Below the pieces are notes generated by a model. It saw nothing but the letters and a program-made list of their open reading frames with translations, did not search any database and had not been told where the DNA came from. From assembly GCA_003116975.1 (NCBI GenBank), contig BGKB01000032.1:124001-188000 (forward strand): 64,000 bases of DNA. The letters are read 5' to 3'. This DNA comes from Aurantiochytrium sp. KH105 (taxonomy: Eukaryota > Sar > Bigyra > Thraustochytrida > Thraustochytriidae). Position numbers and translations under genes: made by a program. This document shows positions 20,516 to 31,611 of this stretch, piece after piece (position 1 is the stretch's first letter; every line of letters starts with the position of its first letter).

Positions 20516-21473
20516 GCAAAAATTAAGCAGTTCAGTCGACTGCTCCGGTCTTGTCTTGTTGTAGTTTTGTCACGCCAGCTCGCGTCGTCCGTCGATCAGC
20601 GCCTTGCAATTCCCCTGCGGGTCTCTGGCGATCGATTGCTCCCTGCCGCTATCTGGCGGTTATTCCCTTGCCGCTTATGATCTCTCGTACAGGACGGCAG
20701 GTACCCCGCACGAGGCCTCGCCAAACCCCCTGCCCTGCCTTCGCCCCGCACCTCTGCCACCTCTTCCGGTTCGATCGAACCAAAACGGTGTGCGCCAAAA
20801 AGCGTTGCGCAGATCCAAGCCGCCAACAAGCCCGAGAGCTTCTCCCCCGAGCCCGGGTCCTCCCGCGCGCGCCCGCGCCTGCGCTCCCTCTCCCTCTCCC
20901 TCTCCCTCTCCCTCTCCCTCTCCCTCTCCCTCGCGCGGCCCCGGGCGCGGCGCGCGCGCGGCGGGCGGGCAGACGCACAAGCCCGGGCCCGCGGGAGCGC
21001 GGCGTTCGCGGCGGCGAGGCGCAGCACACTACGGCCCGCGACGCGGACGCGCGGTACGAGGCGCGCCTTGACGCCCCGAAGCAGCGCGCGGCGCCGCGGG
21101 CGGGGCCGTCCTCGCTGGGCGTCGCGAGGCCTGGCCGGGCGCGCCGCGGAAGACGCAGCGACGCGGACCCGGGCGCGGCAGACCCGGACTCGGGCGGGCC
21201 GAGCCGCGCGAGCCTGAGCGCGACGACGACGCGCACAAGCTCGCGCAGCGCGAGCCCGAGCGCGTGAGCGCGACGAGCGCGAGCTGGCCCGGCCGCGCGG
21301 CGGCGACGCGGGTGCTCGCGCCGGCGAGCAGAACGGGTTCGCTTCGGATCGGGCCGGGGCGGGAGCGGCGAGGGCGGCGCTCCAGGTTGGGTTGCGGGCT
21401 TGCCGAAGGCCTCGCCAAGACCCCACGGAAGGAGGTCGTGGGGTACTAAACGTGCTGCGCGAGGTCGAGGGAG
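20516..21473. promoter_or_regulatory. Divergent, very GC-rich intergenic region with hexamer repeat
   Basis: 958 bp between the starts of the MavL-like gene (minus) and the NTPase gene (plus). It is extremely GC-rich from about 20,840 to 21,420; long open frames on both strands there are compositional. It includes the CTCTCC array listed separately. Confidence 0.5.
20884..20932. repeat. (CTCTCC)8 hexamer repeat
   Basis: About eight perfect polypyrimidine hexamers on the plus strand, in a divergent promoter. Mirror-symmetric purine/pyrimidine tracts like this can adopt triplex structure in principle. Confidence 0.95.
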
Positions 21474-23267
21474 ATGTTCTGGGCGCCCATGATCGCGCTG
21501 GGGAGCGCCCTGGGCCCCGGCGAAAGCGTGGCTACGCTCGAAGCGGCGGTCGCGTCGTCTCCTGCAGCGACGACTCCTGGCGCGACGCCGGTTGCGACCG
21601 GGGTCGACGCGCACGAGCACCCGAGCAGCATCCCGCGCATCGGGGGCGCGGATGACGGCGGCGACGATGATTCCAAGCCTCGAGGCAGCGAAGCGGCATT
21701 TCACGCGGCATTCAACGTCGTCAGGAAAACATTTGTCGCATCGCTGGGCGTCGGTACGGTCGCAACAGCGCTTTATCTGGCTCGGAGATCGCGATTCGCG
21801 CAGATGCGAGCTATGAAGTACAAGATGAAGAAGAACTGGAAGAGCCGGCAAATGACGGCGCTCGACCACGCTTCAGCGGTGATCTTCGGAGGCACACGTC
21901 GCTCTGTCGGTGAAAGCAAGCTCGAGGTCAAGGTGGACAGACACAAGGAACTCAAGGTGCTCCGGCATCATTTCATGGAAACCTATCCAAAGCTAACCTT
22001 TGTGACAGGTCCCGAGGCCGCTGGCAAGAGCTCCATTACCGAGAAGGCCCTCGGGGACATCGAGTTTGTGCTCAAGGTCGACCTCCACAAGGACCAGGTC
22101 AGCTCCGGGTCCCTTGGAGCCAGCGAGCTGCTCGACCATCTGTGCCGGCGCGCCGGATTCTATTTCCCAACAACCGTTCTCGCTGATCTTGGCATTATCC
22201 AGCCAAGCTCCAGCGGTTCCTCGCCAACGAAAGCGGCCGCCTTTCGTCGCGAGCAAGAGCTCGCACTGCGCTATCTCGAGTACACGTGCGAGGAAATTGT
22301 AAGCGAAACAGGCCAGTACCCATGCATTTTCATCGATGAACTTCATTCGCTCAAGGACGCGGCGCTCACTTCAAGCGACTTTACGCGATTTCTACAGTGG
22401 TGCATGCACATCACGGATTCTGGTCTTGCGCACGTCGTATTTGTGGGACGGGACACATCTTTGACATTGCTTGATCAAGAGCACCACGACCTTCGCGAGC
22501 GACGCATTCACTTTCCCGTTGACTTTCCTATTGTCACACCAGAGCTTGTCAAGGTGGCGTTGCGACACGCCGACAAAGGACGACTCTTTGACGGTGCTGA
22601 CGAGGCCAAGCTTTTGTGCGAAACATTCGGCGGTCAGCTGCGCGACATGGAGAAGGCGCTCGACTCCGCGGACACGGGGCTATCTGTATCTGCTGCAGCG
22701 AGTCGCATGGTCACGGAAACATCTCACTTCATTGAGCAGACTATACTGGGCCCTATCCTGCAAGAAGTCGCAGACGCAGACAAGCAAGAAGACTTGGAGG
22801 CGAGTTATCGCCGCTACTTGCGTTGCTGGAATATGCTGGTTCTTTTCAGTGAGGCTGAAAACGGGGTCGCGCTTCAGCACGACCGCCTCATTTACGAGGT
22901 TTTTGGAGAGCATGGGCATGAGGTGGAAATATACGTGGACAAAGGTCTTCTTCGCTACGGATGGCCGCCTCTGGGCACGGACAAGACCTTTGAGGTTATT
23001 CTCTTTCCGGTATCGCAGCGCTTTCACTGCGCTTTCCGTCAACTTGTCAACAAGCCAGGCCTAAACAAGGTAGCGATGGATATTAAGCGGCACCTCGCCA
23101 AACTTGAGCTCAAGGGGACACAAGATACATTAAGCGAGCGTGTTCAACTGGTCAACTCTATGAAGGACTTTCTTCCCGAAGATGAAGTAAAGCCTGAGAT
23201 GGAAAGCGTCTGGAAAAAGCTCAAGGAGAACTGGGAAGACTATGATACGCTCTCTGACACAAAGTAA
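21474..23267 (+). CDS. Membrane-anchored P-loop NTPase (AAA/STAND-like)
   Basis: 597 aa, single exon; a second ATG lies five codons in. Residues 1-80 are low-complexity Ala/Ser/Asp-rich and may include an organellar targeting region. A single hydrophobic segment (about 86-103, ending in ARRSR) is followed by a basic stretch. The NTPase domain has Walker A GPEAAGKSS (179-187, K185) and Walker B CIFIDELHS (about 284-292). A helical C-terminal half follows (about 340-597), like the lid and winged-helix portions of STAND/archaeal-ATPase families. Mitochondrial or plastid-derived membrane proteins of this type exist in many protists, but I cannot name the subfamily. The substrate is unknown. Confidence 0.85.
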   Translation: MFWAPMIALGSALGPGESVATLEAAVASSPAATTPGATPVATGVDAHEHPSSIPRIGGADDGGDDDSKPRGSEAAFHAAFNVVRKTFVASLGVGTVATALYLARRSRFAQMRAMKYKMKKNWKSRQMTALDHASAVIFGGTRRSVGESKLEVKVDRHKELKVLRHHFMETYPKLTFVTGPEAAGKSSITEKALGDIEFVLKVDLHKDQVSSGSLGASELLDHLCRRAGFYFPTTVLADLGIIQPSSSGSSPTKAAAFRREQELALRYLEYTCEEIVSETGQYPCIFIDELHSLKDAALTSSDFTRFLQWCMHITDSGLAHVVFVGRDTSLTLLDQEHHDLRERRIHFPVDFPIVTPELVKVALRHADKGRLFDGADEAKLLCETFGGQLRDMEKALDSADTGLSVSAAASRMVTETSHFIEQTILGPILQEVADADKQEDLEASYRRYLRCWNMLVLFSEAENGVALQHDRLIYEVFGEHGHEVEIYVDKGLLRYGWPPLGTDKTFEVILFPVSQRFHCAFRQLVNKPGLNKVAMDIKRHLAKLELKGTQDTLSERVQLVNSMKDFLPEDEVKPEMESVWKKLKENWEDYDTLSDTK

Positions 23268-23930
23268 ACAACAAATACTCCGCGGTGCCGCGCCGAGCGG
23301 ATTTCAGTGCGACCTGAGGAACCCTCTGCAATGGGGTGCTCTCCCTGGCCAGGGTACTTTAGCAGGCGGCGCCTTTTCCTGGCGTCATGGCAAGCAAGTC
23401 TTTCCGACCGCGCGGTAGACCGATGGTGGACTTCTATACCCAAGCTCGTTCAGCACCCTGACCGGCGTGGCACGTCCATTTATCCGATTCGCCACAAGAA
23501 CGGAAGGTTTCACAGTCAACCCTTCAAAAAGCGTAGAATCGGGACGCGTACGGAGAAATGAGGCAAGCTTTGACCTGTCTTCTCAACGGGAATCGAGAGA
23601 CAAAGGGTCGATCACTACTCGTCATGCTACAAAACAGCTATCAGAGAGCGACCTGCATGCCACGCCATCCACCAGCAACGCGTCACACTTGCTACCTAGC
23701 TTGCTATCTAGCTTGCTAGCTTGAGAGGAAAAGCTGTGACAGTTCAGTATGATGTATGTAGTAGGAAGATAGGAGGAGAGGAGGCTTTGAAGGAATATTC
23801 TTTGAGGAGCCAACGGATGGGGACGCTTCGGCTGCGCGCAGTAACGCTGACTGACTTGTTCATTGGCAAGTCCACTTTGTGCAATACCTTGCACGCATCC
23901 AGGCTCAGCGCTAGCTCCTGATAGCACAAA

Positions 23931-24290
23931 ATGTTAAAAGTAGAGTTGTTGAAGTTAGCACAGGCGGAGTCAGGCTTCTCGCAGCCCCTCCTAACTGGAA
24001 TACAGGAGTGTGGTCAGGCATCCTTGCCTGACTCTGCCTTCATTGATTACTCAGAAATCCGACCTCTGAGGCGCGGGGGTAAGCCCTCCCTCCTCACAAT
24101 CAATCCGTTTGAAGGCCTGCACTGGCAACTCCCTTGCTCTCTCAATCAACCAATCAATGACAGGCTGGACGCAGTCCTGGACTCGCTGCAAGCATCATCT
24201 CCCCTTGCATGCTTTCTGAAAAAGCCTTGTAAATTCGTGTCGGTGTGGGGTCTGGTGAACGGAACTCGAAACGCTCACGGGCACCCGTGA
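23931..24290 (+). CDS. Possible small ORF, hypothetical, low support
   Basis: 119 aa from an ATG in good context (CACAAAATG). Composition is balanced rather than repeat-like, but there is no signal peptide, membrane span, motif or relative that I recognise. The DNA includes the 8-bp hairpin at 24013-24032. It may simply be a chance ORF in a gene-poor gap. Confidence 0.2.
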   Translation: MLKVELLKLAQAESGFSQPLLTGIQECGQASLPDSAFIDYSEIRPLRRGGKPSLLTINPFEGLHWQLPCSLNQPINDRLDAVLDSLQASSPLACFLKKPCKFVSVWGLVNGTRNAHGHP

Positions 24291-25226
24291 ATTAAGCAGG
24301 CTACGCGAGCGAGTCCAAGTCGAGTCCAAGCTTCCTAGCTTTGCGCCCTCGTCACCCCTGCATAAATGAACGAATGAGTTGAATGAATGCAGGAATCAAT
24401 GAATAAGTGAATGGATAAAGAGCAAGAAATGATGGATGCACGCACGATGGCGATTTTTCGTTTGACTGCGGGTTTTTACCAAAAGAAATGGCCGTGCAGG
24501 CCCTCGTACTCGCTTGGCGCGCGAGCAACACACGACGCGGGGGCAAAACAACTATGCCAGCCAAGCAAAACCCGAATTCGCTCTCTCACGCCCACCGTAT
24601 TTTCCGTACGTGGCCCAGCTCTCCAACCTCGAGGCAGGTCTCGCTCGTACTCCGTTGCTTTTTGCCCCCCTCCCCCCCTCTCCCTCCCTCTTTACCTCTT
24701 TACCTGCTTTCTCTCGGTTCCTTGGTTTTGCTTAGCGCTCGAGCACTCGAGCACTCGAGCACTCGATCGATCGAGCGAGCGAGCGGACGGGCATTAGGCC
24801 ATCGGGACGGCGCGAAGCATTCCTCGAAAAGTCGCGGAGCTCGCGCGTGGGTCCGCTCGAGCGGACCAGGGCGGCGAGCGCAGGAAGGAAAGAAGGAAGC
24901 AAGGAGGCGACAAAGCGAGCAAAGCCAGCAACGCTCAGCTCATAGCTCAGTCCAGTCGAGTCAAAGAAAGGAAAGAGGCACGCCGAGCCAGACGACGGGC
25001 GCCGGTACGCGTCGCAGCGAGCGAAACGAGGCGCAAAGGAGGGGCGCCACGAAGCGAAACGGCCCGAAGCGCAAGGCGATTGGACCGAATCGCCTGCAGC
25101 GAGCGAGGCGTCTTTCGTGTCTTTCGCGCGCCTGTCTTTCACCCCGCCAGAGAGCCGTTGCGCAAGCTGGCCTGGACTGGACTCGCCTCGAACTCGAAGT
25201 CGCGTCGAGCTCGAAAAGTTGAACGC

Positions 25227-25285
25227 GGACTCCGACTCGGACTCGGACTCGGACTCGGACTCGGGCCCGGACCCGGACTAGGACT
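25227..25285. repeat. GACTCG hexamer array
   Basis: About six GACTCG units decaying to GACCCG. Its unit is shared with the 12-mers at 9155 and the lead-ins of the pentamer arrays. Confidence 0.9.
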
Positions 25286-25364
25286 CGCTCGTAGACGAGG
25301 ACGGCGTGGCCGTGGACAAGAGGTGGAGAGAGGGCGCAGAGAGGTCAAGAGGCCGGTGCGAAAG

Positions 25365-25658
<294 letters not shown>

Positions 25659-26000
25659 GCTTGGCTGAGAGGCGCTTGGAGTGCGACAAAGACGCATCAG
25701 CCAACCGCTACCCCGCGAGGCCACGCAGCGCAGCGACGCGAGGCGACGCGAGAGCGAGCGCGGAGCACGAGCGTGCTCGCGGCAGGGGCGAAGCGAAGGT
25801 CTGCCTGCATCTGCTTGCTGCCTGCCTTGCAAAGGCGAGAGCGCGCAACGTGCAAACGGGCAAACGCGCAAGACGCGCGAGAGCGCCAGCGGGAGAGAGG
25901 CCGGGGAAGGGAGCGCAAGAGAGGCAGGTCTCTTGCGCCTTGGTCGACAAGAGAGACGTGCAGGCGAAAATCGACGACGCCAAAGGACAAAGAACTGACA

Positions 26001-27674
26001 ATGCAAGGAACAGGCGAGTGCACCTACGACGAGCTGCCGCGTCGCGCGGCTGCCTCAAGTGCGGCACGCAGACAGACCCAAGCTGGAGAACGAGACATGA
26101 AGGTACACTGCGGTACACGCATGTCGCCGCTGCCGAGCGGGGAAACAGAGTTCTCAACGCACATCTCAAAATCCAATCTCCGCGAACGTCGATCGCAACG
26201 CCTGCAAGAAGAATGCAAATCCAATCTCGAGGCCGATAGTGTTTCTTCTTCTTCTTCATCATCGTGCTCTTCTGCGTTATCAAAAGAGCTTGCCAGCAAA
26301 CTTTCCATTCAAGCATCATTGGCAGTTCCACACAAGCTTGTCTCTGTCGAGGTCACCGCGTTTTTGGCAGAAGGCAGTAGCGGACGCGTTGCACTGGCAC
26401 GGTGGGCTGACGCAGAAAATGATGATAGCGACGAGGATTGTGACGACGACGACAACAATCATCACAAGCACAATGCCGATGTCGTCATCGAAGCTGCAAG
26501 CCCAGAGCAAGACGATGACGATGAAGATGAATCAGAGCATTGCACGGACGAGACTGGGGTACGCTTCAATGCCAAAGACGCTCTCAAAGCAATTGGACGA
26601 GGCGCGATCGGGGCGAGCAGCTCTGGTAAAGCGACTACAAAATCCGGCGAAGTCAAAGCCCCTGTGCACAAGAATGCAATGATGACTTTATCAGCGTCAT
26701 CAGTGTCCAAAGGAATAATTACGCTAGAAGAAGCTCTGGCCAGGGATGACGCCAAATACGCCGAGTCGGTCGCGAGCAATTCCAAAGTGGAGCAGCTGCT
26801 CGGCCAGTGTGAGGGCCAAGGGGGGTTGAAAGTCCTACGCCCGAGCACGATCGACAAGACCAAGCCATTCGCGCTCAAAATCATTGATCTCAAAAGCGAG
26901 GGACTTCTCAGCACAGCTCCCCAGATTCAAGTTGAGATGGAAATCATGCACAAACTCAGCCTCGCGGAGCGCAAAGTACCGTTCGTTGTGGACTTTCTTT
27001 TTGCCAAGACCATCGACACCCGATCATACATTGGTATGGGCGTCTGTTCAGGCGGAGATCTCTTTACTCTGCTGAGCTACGAAACGCTCAAACCTGCAGA
27101 GGTTCTTTTCTACGCTGTCGAGATGGCCCTCGGCATTCAATTTTTGCACGACAACTTCATTATCCACGGTGATCTCAAGCCCGAAAACGTGGCACTCGAC
27201 TCAAATGGCCACGTTCGCCTCATTGATTTTGGTCTCTCTGTACATCTTGACCCGCACAAGGATTTTAATCGCGCCAACGGCCGCTGCGAGGTGCTTACGC
27301 AGTCAGGAACGCTGCCTTACTGCGCACCAGAGATTATGAATCGTAAGCCTCACGGCGTGGAGACGGATTGGTGGAGCTACGCGGTCATCCTCTTTGAAAT
27401 GCTCTTTGGCTGCCTGCCATGGTACTCAGAGGATGACCAGGAAACATGCAGTCTCATTTGCGGAGCGCCCCTTGATCTCCCGACCGATGGAATTGTGGAG
27501 CCTCGTAGCTTTGACTTGCTTGAGCGCCTGCTCGTCAAGCGTCGCGAGGACCGCCTGGGATTTGCGAATGGCTTGGCTGACATCAAGCGTCATCGCTTCT
27601 TCAAGCGCGTCGATTGGTCCAAAGCAGAGCAAGAAAAGTACCGCGCTCCGTTCATTTTGGACAATACTCCGTAA
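26001..27674 (+). CDS. Divergent Ser/Thr protein kinase with HGD catalytic loop and about 150-residue N-lobe insertion
   Basis: 557 aa from the ATG at 26001 (ACAATG context); the frame stays open upstream but without ATG. Residues 1-110 are basic/Ser-rich. The kinase fold starts at a glycine loop, LAEGSSGRV (122-130). An acidic, Asp/Glu/His-rich insertion (about 136-288) then separates it from the VAIK lysine in FALKII (K293). The catalytic loop is IIHGDLKPEN: H389, Gly390 in place of Arg, D391. DFG is 409-411 and the activation segment ends in CAPE (441-444). D391, K293 and the DFG Asp are intact, so it is probably active, as a non-RD kinase. The C-lobe resembles AGC/CAMK kinases. The tail after RHRFFKRVDW resembles the start of an AGC extension but lacks its hydrophobic motif. 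Confidence 0.88.
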   Translation: MQGTGECTYDELPRRAAASSAARRQTQAGERDMKVHCGTRMSPLPSGETEFSTHISKSNLRERRSQRLQEECKSNLEADSVSSSSSSSCSSALSKELASKLSIQASLAVPHKLVSVEVTAFLAEGSSGRVALARWADAENDDSDEDCDDDDNNHHKHNADVVIEAASPEQDDDDEDESEHCTDETGVRFNAKDALKAIGRGAIGASSSGKATTKSGEVKAPVHKNAMMTLSASSVSKGIITLEEALARDDAKYAESVASNSKVEQLLGQCEGQGGLKVLRPSTIDKTKPFALKIIDLKSEGLLSTAPQIQVEMEIMHKLSLAERKVPFVVDFLFAKTIDTRSYIGMGVCSGGDLFTLLSYETLKPAEVLFYAVEMALGIQFLHDNFIIHGDLKPENVALDSNGHVRLIDFGLSVHLDPHKDFNRANGRCEVLTQSGTLPYCAPEIMNRKPHGVETDWWSYAVILFEMLFGCLPWYSEDDQETCSLICGAPLDLPTDGIVEPRSFDLLERLLVKRREDRLGFANGLADIKRHRFFKRVDWSKAEQEKYRAPFILDNTP

Positions 27675-28041
27675 AATAGAGGCCGCTGACGCGAAACAAA
27701 ACTTGTATTGGTAGGTGTGCAGGCGGAAACTATGCCTTCAAAGACCATAGTCCAAGTTACCTTTTGCGTTGGCATGACCATCCATCTCTCAGCACTCTTT
27801 CGATTTTGATTAACATGCGCTATGTTCAGCAATAACATACACACATTGCCTTGGCGTTCACAGAGCTACGTAAAATATACTTTTGACATTGCTTATTTCG
27901 CATCATCCTTGTCTGTCGTGTTTCACTATCCATTCTCCTTCAGGGGTACAATCAGATCAGTATCCTTGGCGGTCGCGATGACGACGAGGAGCAAGAGGGA
28001 ACCGATGGTCTTGTCCAGGAAAGAAAAGAATACTTGGCCTT
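27675..28041. other. Convergent 3' intergenic region
   Basis: 367 bp between two convergent stop codons; AT-richer, with no gene or repeat seen. Confidence 0.5.
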
Positions 28042-30528
28042 TCACGAGCTCGACGAGGACGGCTTGCTACGTCGAGTATAAAAGAGCATGTACGCTTGCG
28101 ACGCAAGCACGTCCTGTCGTGAGACACGGTACACGAAGACGTCGTCGCACTTGTACCAGCACCCATGATGCAAAATGAAGCAAAAGTAGTGTCCACTGTC
28201 GATGTTACCCGTGTGCTGAACGACCCCACACAAGTCGTAAAGTTGAGGGTTTCTATCGCCGTCTTCGATGAGCTTGGAGAGATCGAGCCCCGTGTCTGGA
28301 AAGACAATGCTCTGATCCGACTTTTGCGCCATCCCTGTCTGCGCGTTTGTCTTGAAGCGTTTAATGTGGAAACAAAGCACGGGCGGCAACGAAGTAAGTC
28401 GCAGCCGCTTGGAGCATTTGTCCTTGCGTGTTTTGCACTTGCCACACTCAATTGCAGCCATGAGCATCTCAGGCGCGAGAAACTTTTCGATCATTGACTC
28501 CAGTGTTATCGGCGGCGCAAAAAAGCTCAGGCCGCGCATCAGCACGCCCCCGCGAGCACTCGGACTTGGGTTCGTATTTGACGTCGAGGTCGTGGGCGCA
28601 GCCACAATAGGAGCGGAAGCTTTCTTTGTACTCCCGTTTGCCCCGCCATTGCACTGTGTGCCGCGGCCATTCGCCCCCATGGTTTTCGTGGAACCCTTTA
28701 CTTCAGACGAGGTCGAGCCCGGCGCTACGTTGTCCTCACTGGAGGATTTTACTGGACTTGAAGGCGGACTCTCGGTTGACTCATCGACATCTTTATCCTT
28801 GTCGTCCACTGCTCGGCCTGCCTGAGCTTGGTCTTTCGATCCTGATTCTTTGGTGCCAGCACCACTTGCGCTCTCAGCGTCTTGTTCGGTCGGGCAGTCA
28901 AGGGATATGTCGAGGAAAGGTTCAAAGGACTTGGACACCTCGCCGCATGCGCTGCATTGTATCTGGGAGCAAAGGATACCACCAAATGTCCCGTGCATTA
29001 CGCAGTCGCACAGCTCTCGCGTTCCATCCCTGCGAATTCGGACGACGTCATTGTCCGGTTTTCCAGAAGCCGAGTGAGCACTATTCACCACAAAGCTGAA
29101 AAACTCGTGAGCGTCCTGCTGCATGTAGCCCGATAGCCAGGGTGCATGCTGCCACGTGCTATACAAAAAGTGGTTAAGCAGGATGGGCTGCGTCATGAGC
29201 GTTCCGCAATACATATCCTTGATCATGGCTTCGAGCTCGCAGCCAATGCAGCCCAGTGCAATTTTAGGATCAAGCGATGCGGGAAGACCCGTGGCAGCAG
29301 CAGGACCTGCATCGCCACCGTTGGTAGTGCTCGGGGCCGCCGCAAAGCTGGGGAGATTGAGTCCCCCGGACGTCGCACTCGAGTCAACCGCATCAGAGCT
29401 CTCGTTGCGCTTCTGTGTGATTTCGGCGTAGGAACTCCACGGCCGTAACCACGTGATTCCATAACGAGCGAGGAATACCCCATCGCGTTCCTGTGCCCAC
29501 GTGCGAAGAACATTGACAGGCTTCTTTCGACGCTTCGAGCGTGAGGTCGCCTTGCGACTCTGCGGAGCATTTCGTTTGCCTGTTTTGCTGGTTGTTGGTT
29601 CGTTTTCGGTGTCAATTGTCTCCTCGCGAGCGGCCTTGGCCTTGGCCTCGAGCTCATCACGCGCGCGAGACAGAACGGCGTGCAACGTGCGGCCGAGTGT
29701 TTGGCATTCTGGGCTGTTACGAATAGCTCGCGCCACGCTGCAAATGGAGTTGTGCTCGCCAGACAAAAAGTAATCGCGGACATTCGGTTGCTGCGCCAAG
29801 ACTTGGAGAACAGAATTCATGTAGCATGTATTACCCAGATTGCACATGCCCCGAAGTCCGAGACCTGGCTCGAGAACGCGAAAGCGTCCGCGATTGCCAG
29901 AACTTAGGAGCGCGTGGCAACGCGCGGCGTCAAAGTCGACGTGATAGACGATATCTTCGCATGCCGCACAATACACTTGTAAGAGGTCCAGATCAGCCGC
30001 GAGGACAGTGCCTGCTGGGCACTTGGGACAGCAAAGGCTTTGGTCGCCTTTGGATGAGATGTCGGAGTTGCACCGCAAGCACCGAAGTCGTGGACCTGAG
30101 GTGTTTTTGTGGATAGAGGGAAACATTTCTCGCAACGTAGCATTTTCCGGGGGCTGCACGGGGTCATGTGTTTTTGCATGCAACGCCTCCTTGGGCTCAA
30201 AGGCCTGCGGTCCAGACGTGTCGACCGTGCGCCCCCATTGGCGCGATTCCGCGAGACAGGTTGACCAGAAATTGCTCAGCTCCACAACCTCGAAACCCTC
30301 TGCTGCAGCACCAATGTGCTCACACACAAAGGCGCCATTGTGGCCATATCGTGGCTTGCTGTGTTTGTCTGCTCCATTTTTGGTCTTTCCGTTATTGCCA
30401 CCGCTGTTGCTGTTGTTGTTGCTGCTGCTGCTGCAGCTGGTCTTGGTGTCGGTGGGCTTACCAGAGTTTGCGCCGGTGGTGGCTGTCTTTTTGTTGCCTT
30501 CCCGTTGCTGCGTCTTGGCGCACGCCAT
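28042..30528 (-). CDS. Ubiquitin-specific protease of the USP22/Ubp8 type
   Basis: 828 aa from the ATG at 30528 (the frame continues upstream only through a GTG). N-terminal Asn/Ser low complexity is followed by a zinc-finger-UBP-like region with cysteine pairs CLRC (150-153), CPKC (167-170) and CAAC (187-190). The USP fold begins at GLRGMCNLGNTCYMNS with catalytic Cys235. HAPWLSGYMQQDAHEFF, DISLDCP and LCFHIKRF follow, and the His box IDSGHYFCF with WYKCDD comes near the end. Two low-complexity inserts interrupt the catalytic domain. The ZnF-plus-USP order and the LSGYxQQDAHEFF signature match USP22/51/Ubp8, the SAGA deubiquitinase that removes ubiquitin from histone H2B. That exact role is inferred from subfamily resemblance. 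Confidence 0.87.
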   Translation of the reverse strand: MACAKTQQREGNKKTATTGANSGKPTDTKTSCSSSSNNNSNSGGNNGKTKNGADKHSKPRYGHNGAFVCEHIGAAAEGFEVVELSNFWSTCLAESRQWGRTVDTSGPQAFEPKEALHAKTHDPVQPPENATLREMFPSIHKNTSGPRLRCLRCNSDISSKGDQSLCCPKCPAGTVLAADLDLLQVYCAACEDIVYHVDFDAARCHALLSSGNRGRFRVLEPGLGLRGMCNLGNTCYMNSVLQVLAQQPNVRDYFLSGEHNSICSVARAIRNSPECQTLGRTLHAVLSRARDELEAKAKAAREETIDTENEPTTSKTGKRNAPQSRKATSRSKRRKKPVNVLRTWAQERDGVFLARYGITWLRPWSSYAEITQKRNESSDAVDSSATSGGLNLPSFAAAPSTTNGGDAGPAAATGLPASLDPKIALGCIGCELEAMIKDMYCGTLMTQPILLNHFLYSTWQHAPWLSGYMQQDAHEFFSFVVNSAHSASGKPDNDVVRIRRDGTRELCDCVMHGTFGGILCSQIQCSACGEVSKSFEPFLDISLDCPTEQDAESASGAGTKESGSKDQAQAGRAVDDKDKDVDESTESPPSSPVKSSSEDNVAPGSTSSEVKGSTKTMGANGRGTQCNGGANGSTKKASAPIVAAPTTSTSNTNPSPSARGGVLMRGLSFFAPPITLESMIEKFLAPEMLMAAIECGKCKTRKDKCSKRLRLTSLPPVLCFHIKRFKTNAQTGMAQKSDQSIVFPDTGLDLSKLIEDGDRNPQLYDLCGVVQHTGNIDSGHYFCFILHHGCWYKCDDVFVYRVSRQDVLASQAYMLFYTRRSKPSSSSS

Positions 30529-31611
30529 CTTGTCTGCACCGTGCCGCCTTTTGCAGCTTCTCGCGGCGCAGGCACGCCAGCGCCTCCCGTCCCTTCCGAG
30601 TCTCCGCGCAGGATAAAGGCGAACGACGCGCCGGCGCGAGCGAGGTCGGCAACTTTGCGGAGCTTGCTTGGGCTGTGGCACTCTGTCAACGCGCACACCG
30701 CTCTATACTACTGCGCCTCCTGCTGCTTGCTTCACTCTGCGTCGCGACGTCTGCCGCTCCCGGCCCGGGAGCGGTGGGAGGGGGCGTCGCCCTGCCCTCC
30801 CGGCCGGTCTCCGCCCGCGCCTGCGCCCGTCCGGCAGCACGGCGCGACAAGAGACAGCGATTGTAGATTGCTTTCGCATTTCGGTGGCGATCAACGTAGG
30901 CTTGTAAGGCGATGATGGGAGGGAGACTCTTGTTCACGTTAGCCACCTGGGCTAGCCTAGGCCTACTTGATTGACTTTTGCTCGTGGCGAGAACACCTTC
31001 AAGATGAGGTGTTTGGCATTGCTCGACACGCGAAATGATACGAAGTTGGGAGAAGGGTTGAGAGTCTGCCTCGGTGGCCAAGGGCCAGAGAGCTGTCGAG
31101 CATTCGTCATTGTTGCAGAGATTAATATACGCACGATGGGATGTCGGTCTCCTTATTCGTGGTCATGCGGGGAAAATTCGAGACAGCTTGCTCAGCAGCA
31201 TGCAGAAAAAGGCACGCGTACGACAATTATGACGGCGCCGTGCCGCGAACAAGTTTTCAAGAGCGGAATAAAATCATTTTTCTTTTCAGAAAATGAAATG
31301 AAGGAATGCCATCTTGCTTAGCCTTACCTACTACCTATACATGATCCGCCTTGTACACGCAACTCGGCAAGGAGCGGTCGCTGTCCTACAAAAAGCAGAC
31401 ACATGCATCGATCGTCAAATTGAGTGCATCGCAAAGAAAGACGTTGCTTGATTCTGGCATGCTAGAATGACACGCGACGCAAATACCGCTTATAAGGATT
31501 ACCATCATCTAGTCGTCCATTGTCCTTTACAAAAGCAAATATTGGTGCAAGAGAGTACAATTTTTGTGTCGCAGCAGATACTTTTCCTTTGAATCCCCAC
31601 TTTGCCGGCAA
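30529..31611. other. Intergenic region between two minus-strand genes
   Basis: 1,083 bp. GC-rich close to the USP start, AT-rich beyond about 31,250. It includes a TAGGCCTA palindrome at 30958-30965. Short open frames here lack ATG starts or any recognisable feature. Confidence 0.5.

Noticed and set aside
20649-21869. 406-codon minus-strand frame
   Set aside because: Arg/Ala/Pro-rich, covers a CTCTCC hexamer and a GC-rich promoter, and overlaps the NTPase gene.
25773-26000. N-terminal extension of the HGD kinase to 633 aa
   Set aside because: Starts at GTG with no eukaryotic start; the sequence is repeat-derived and basic.
30971-31321. 116-codon plus-strand ORF
   Set aside because: Starts at TTG with no ATG at its beginning and no protein signature.
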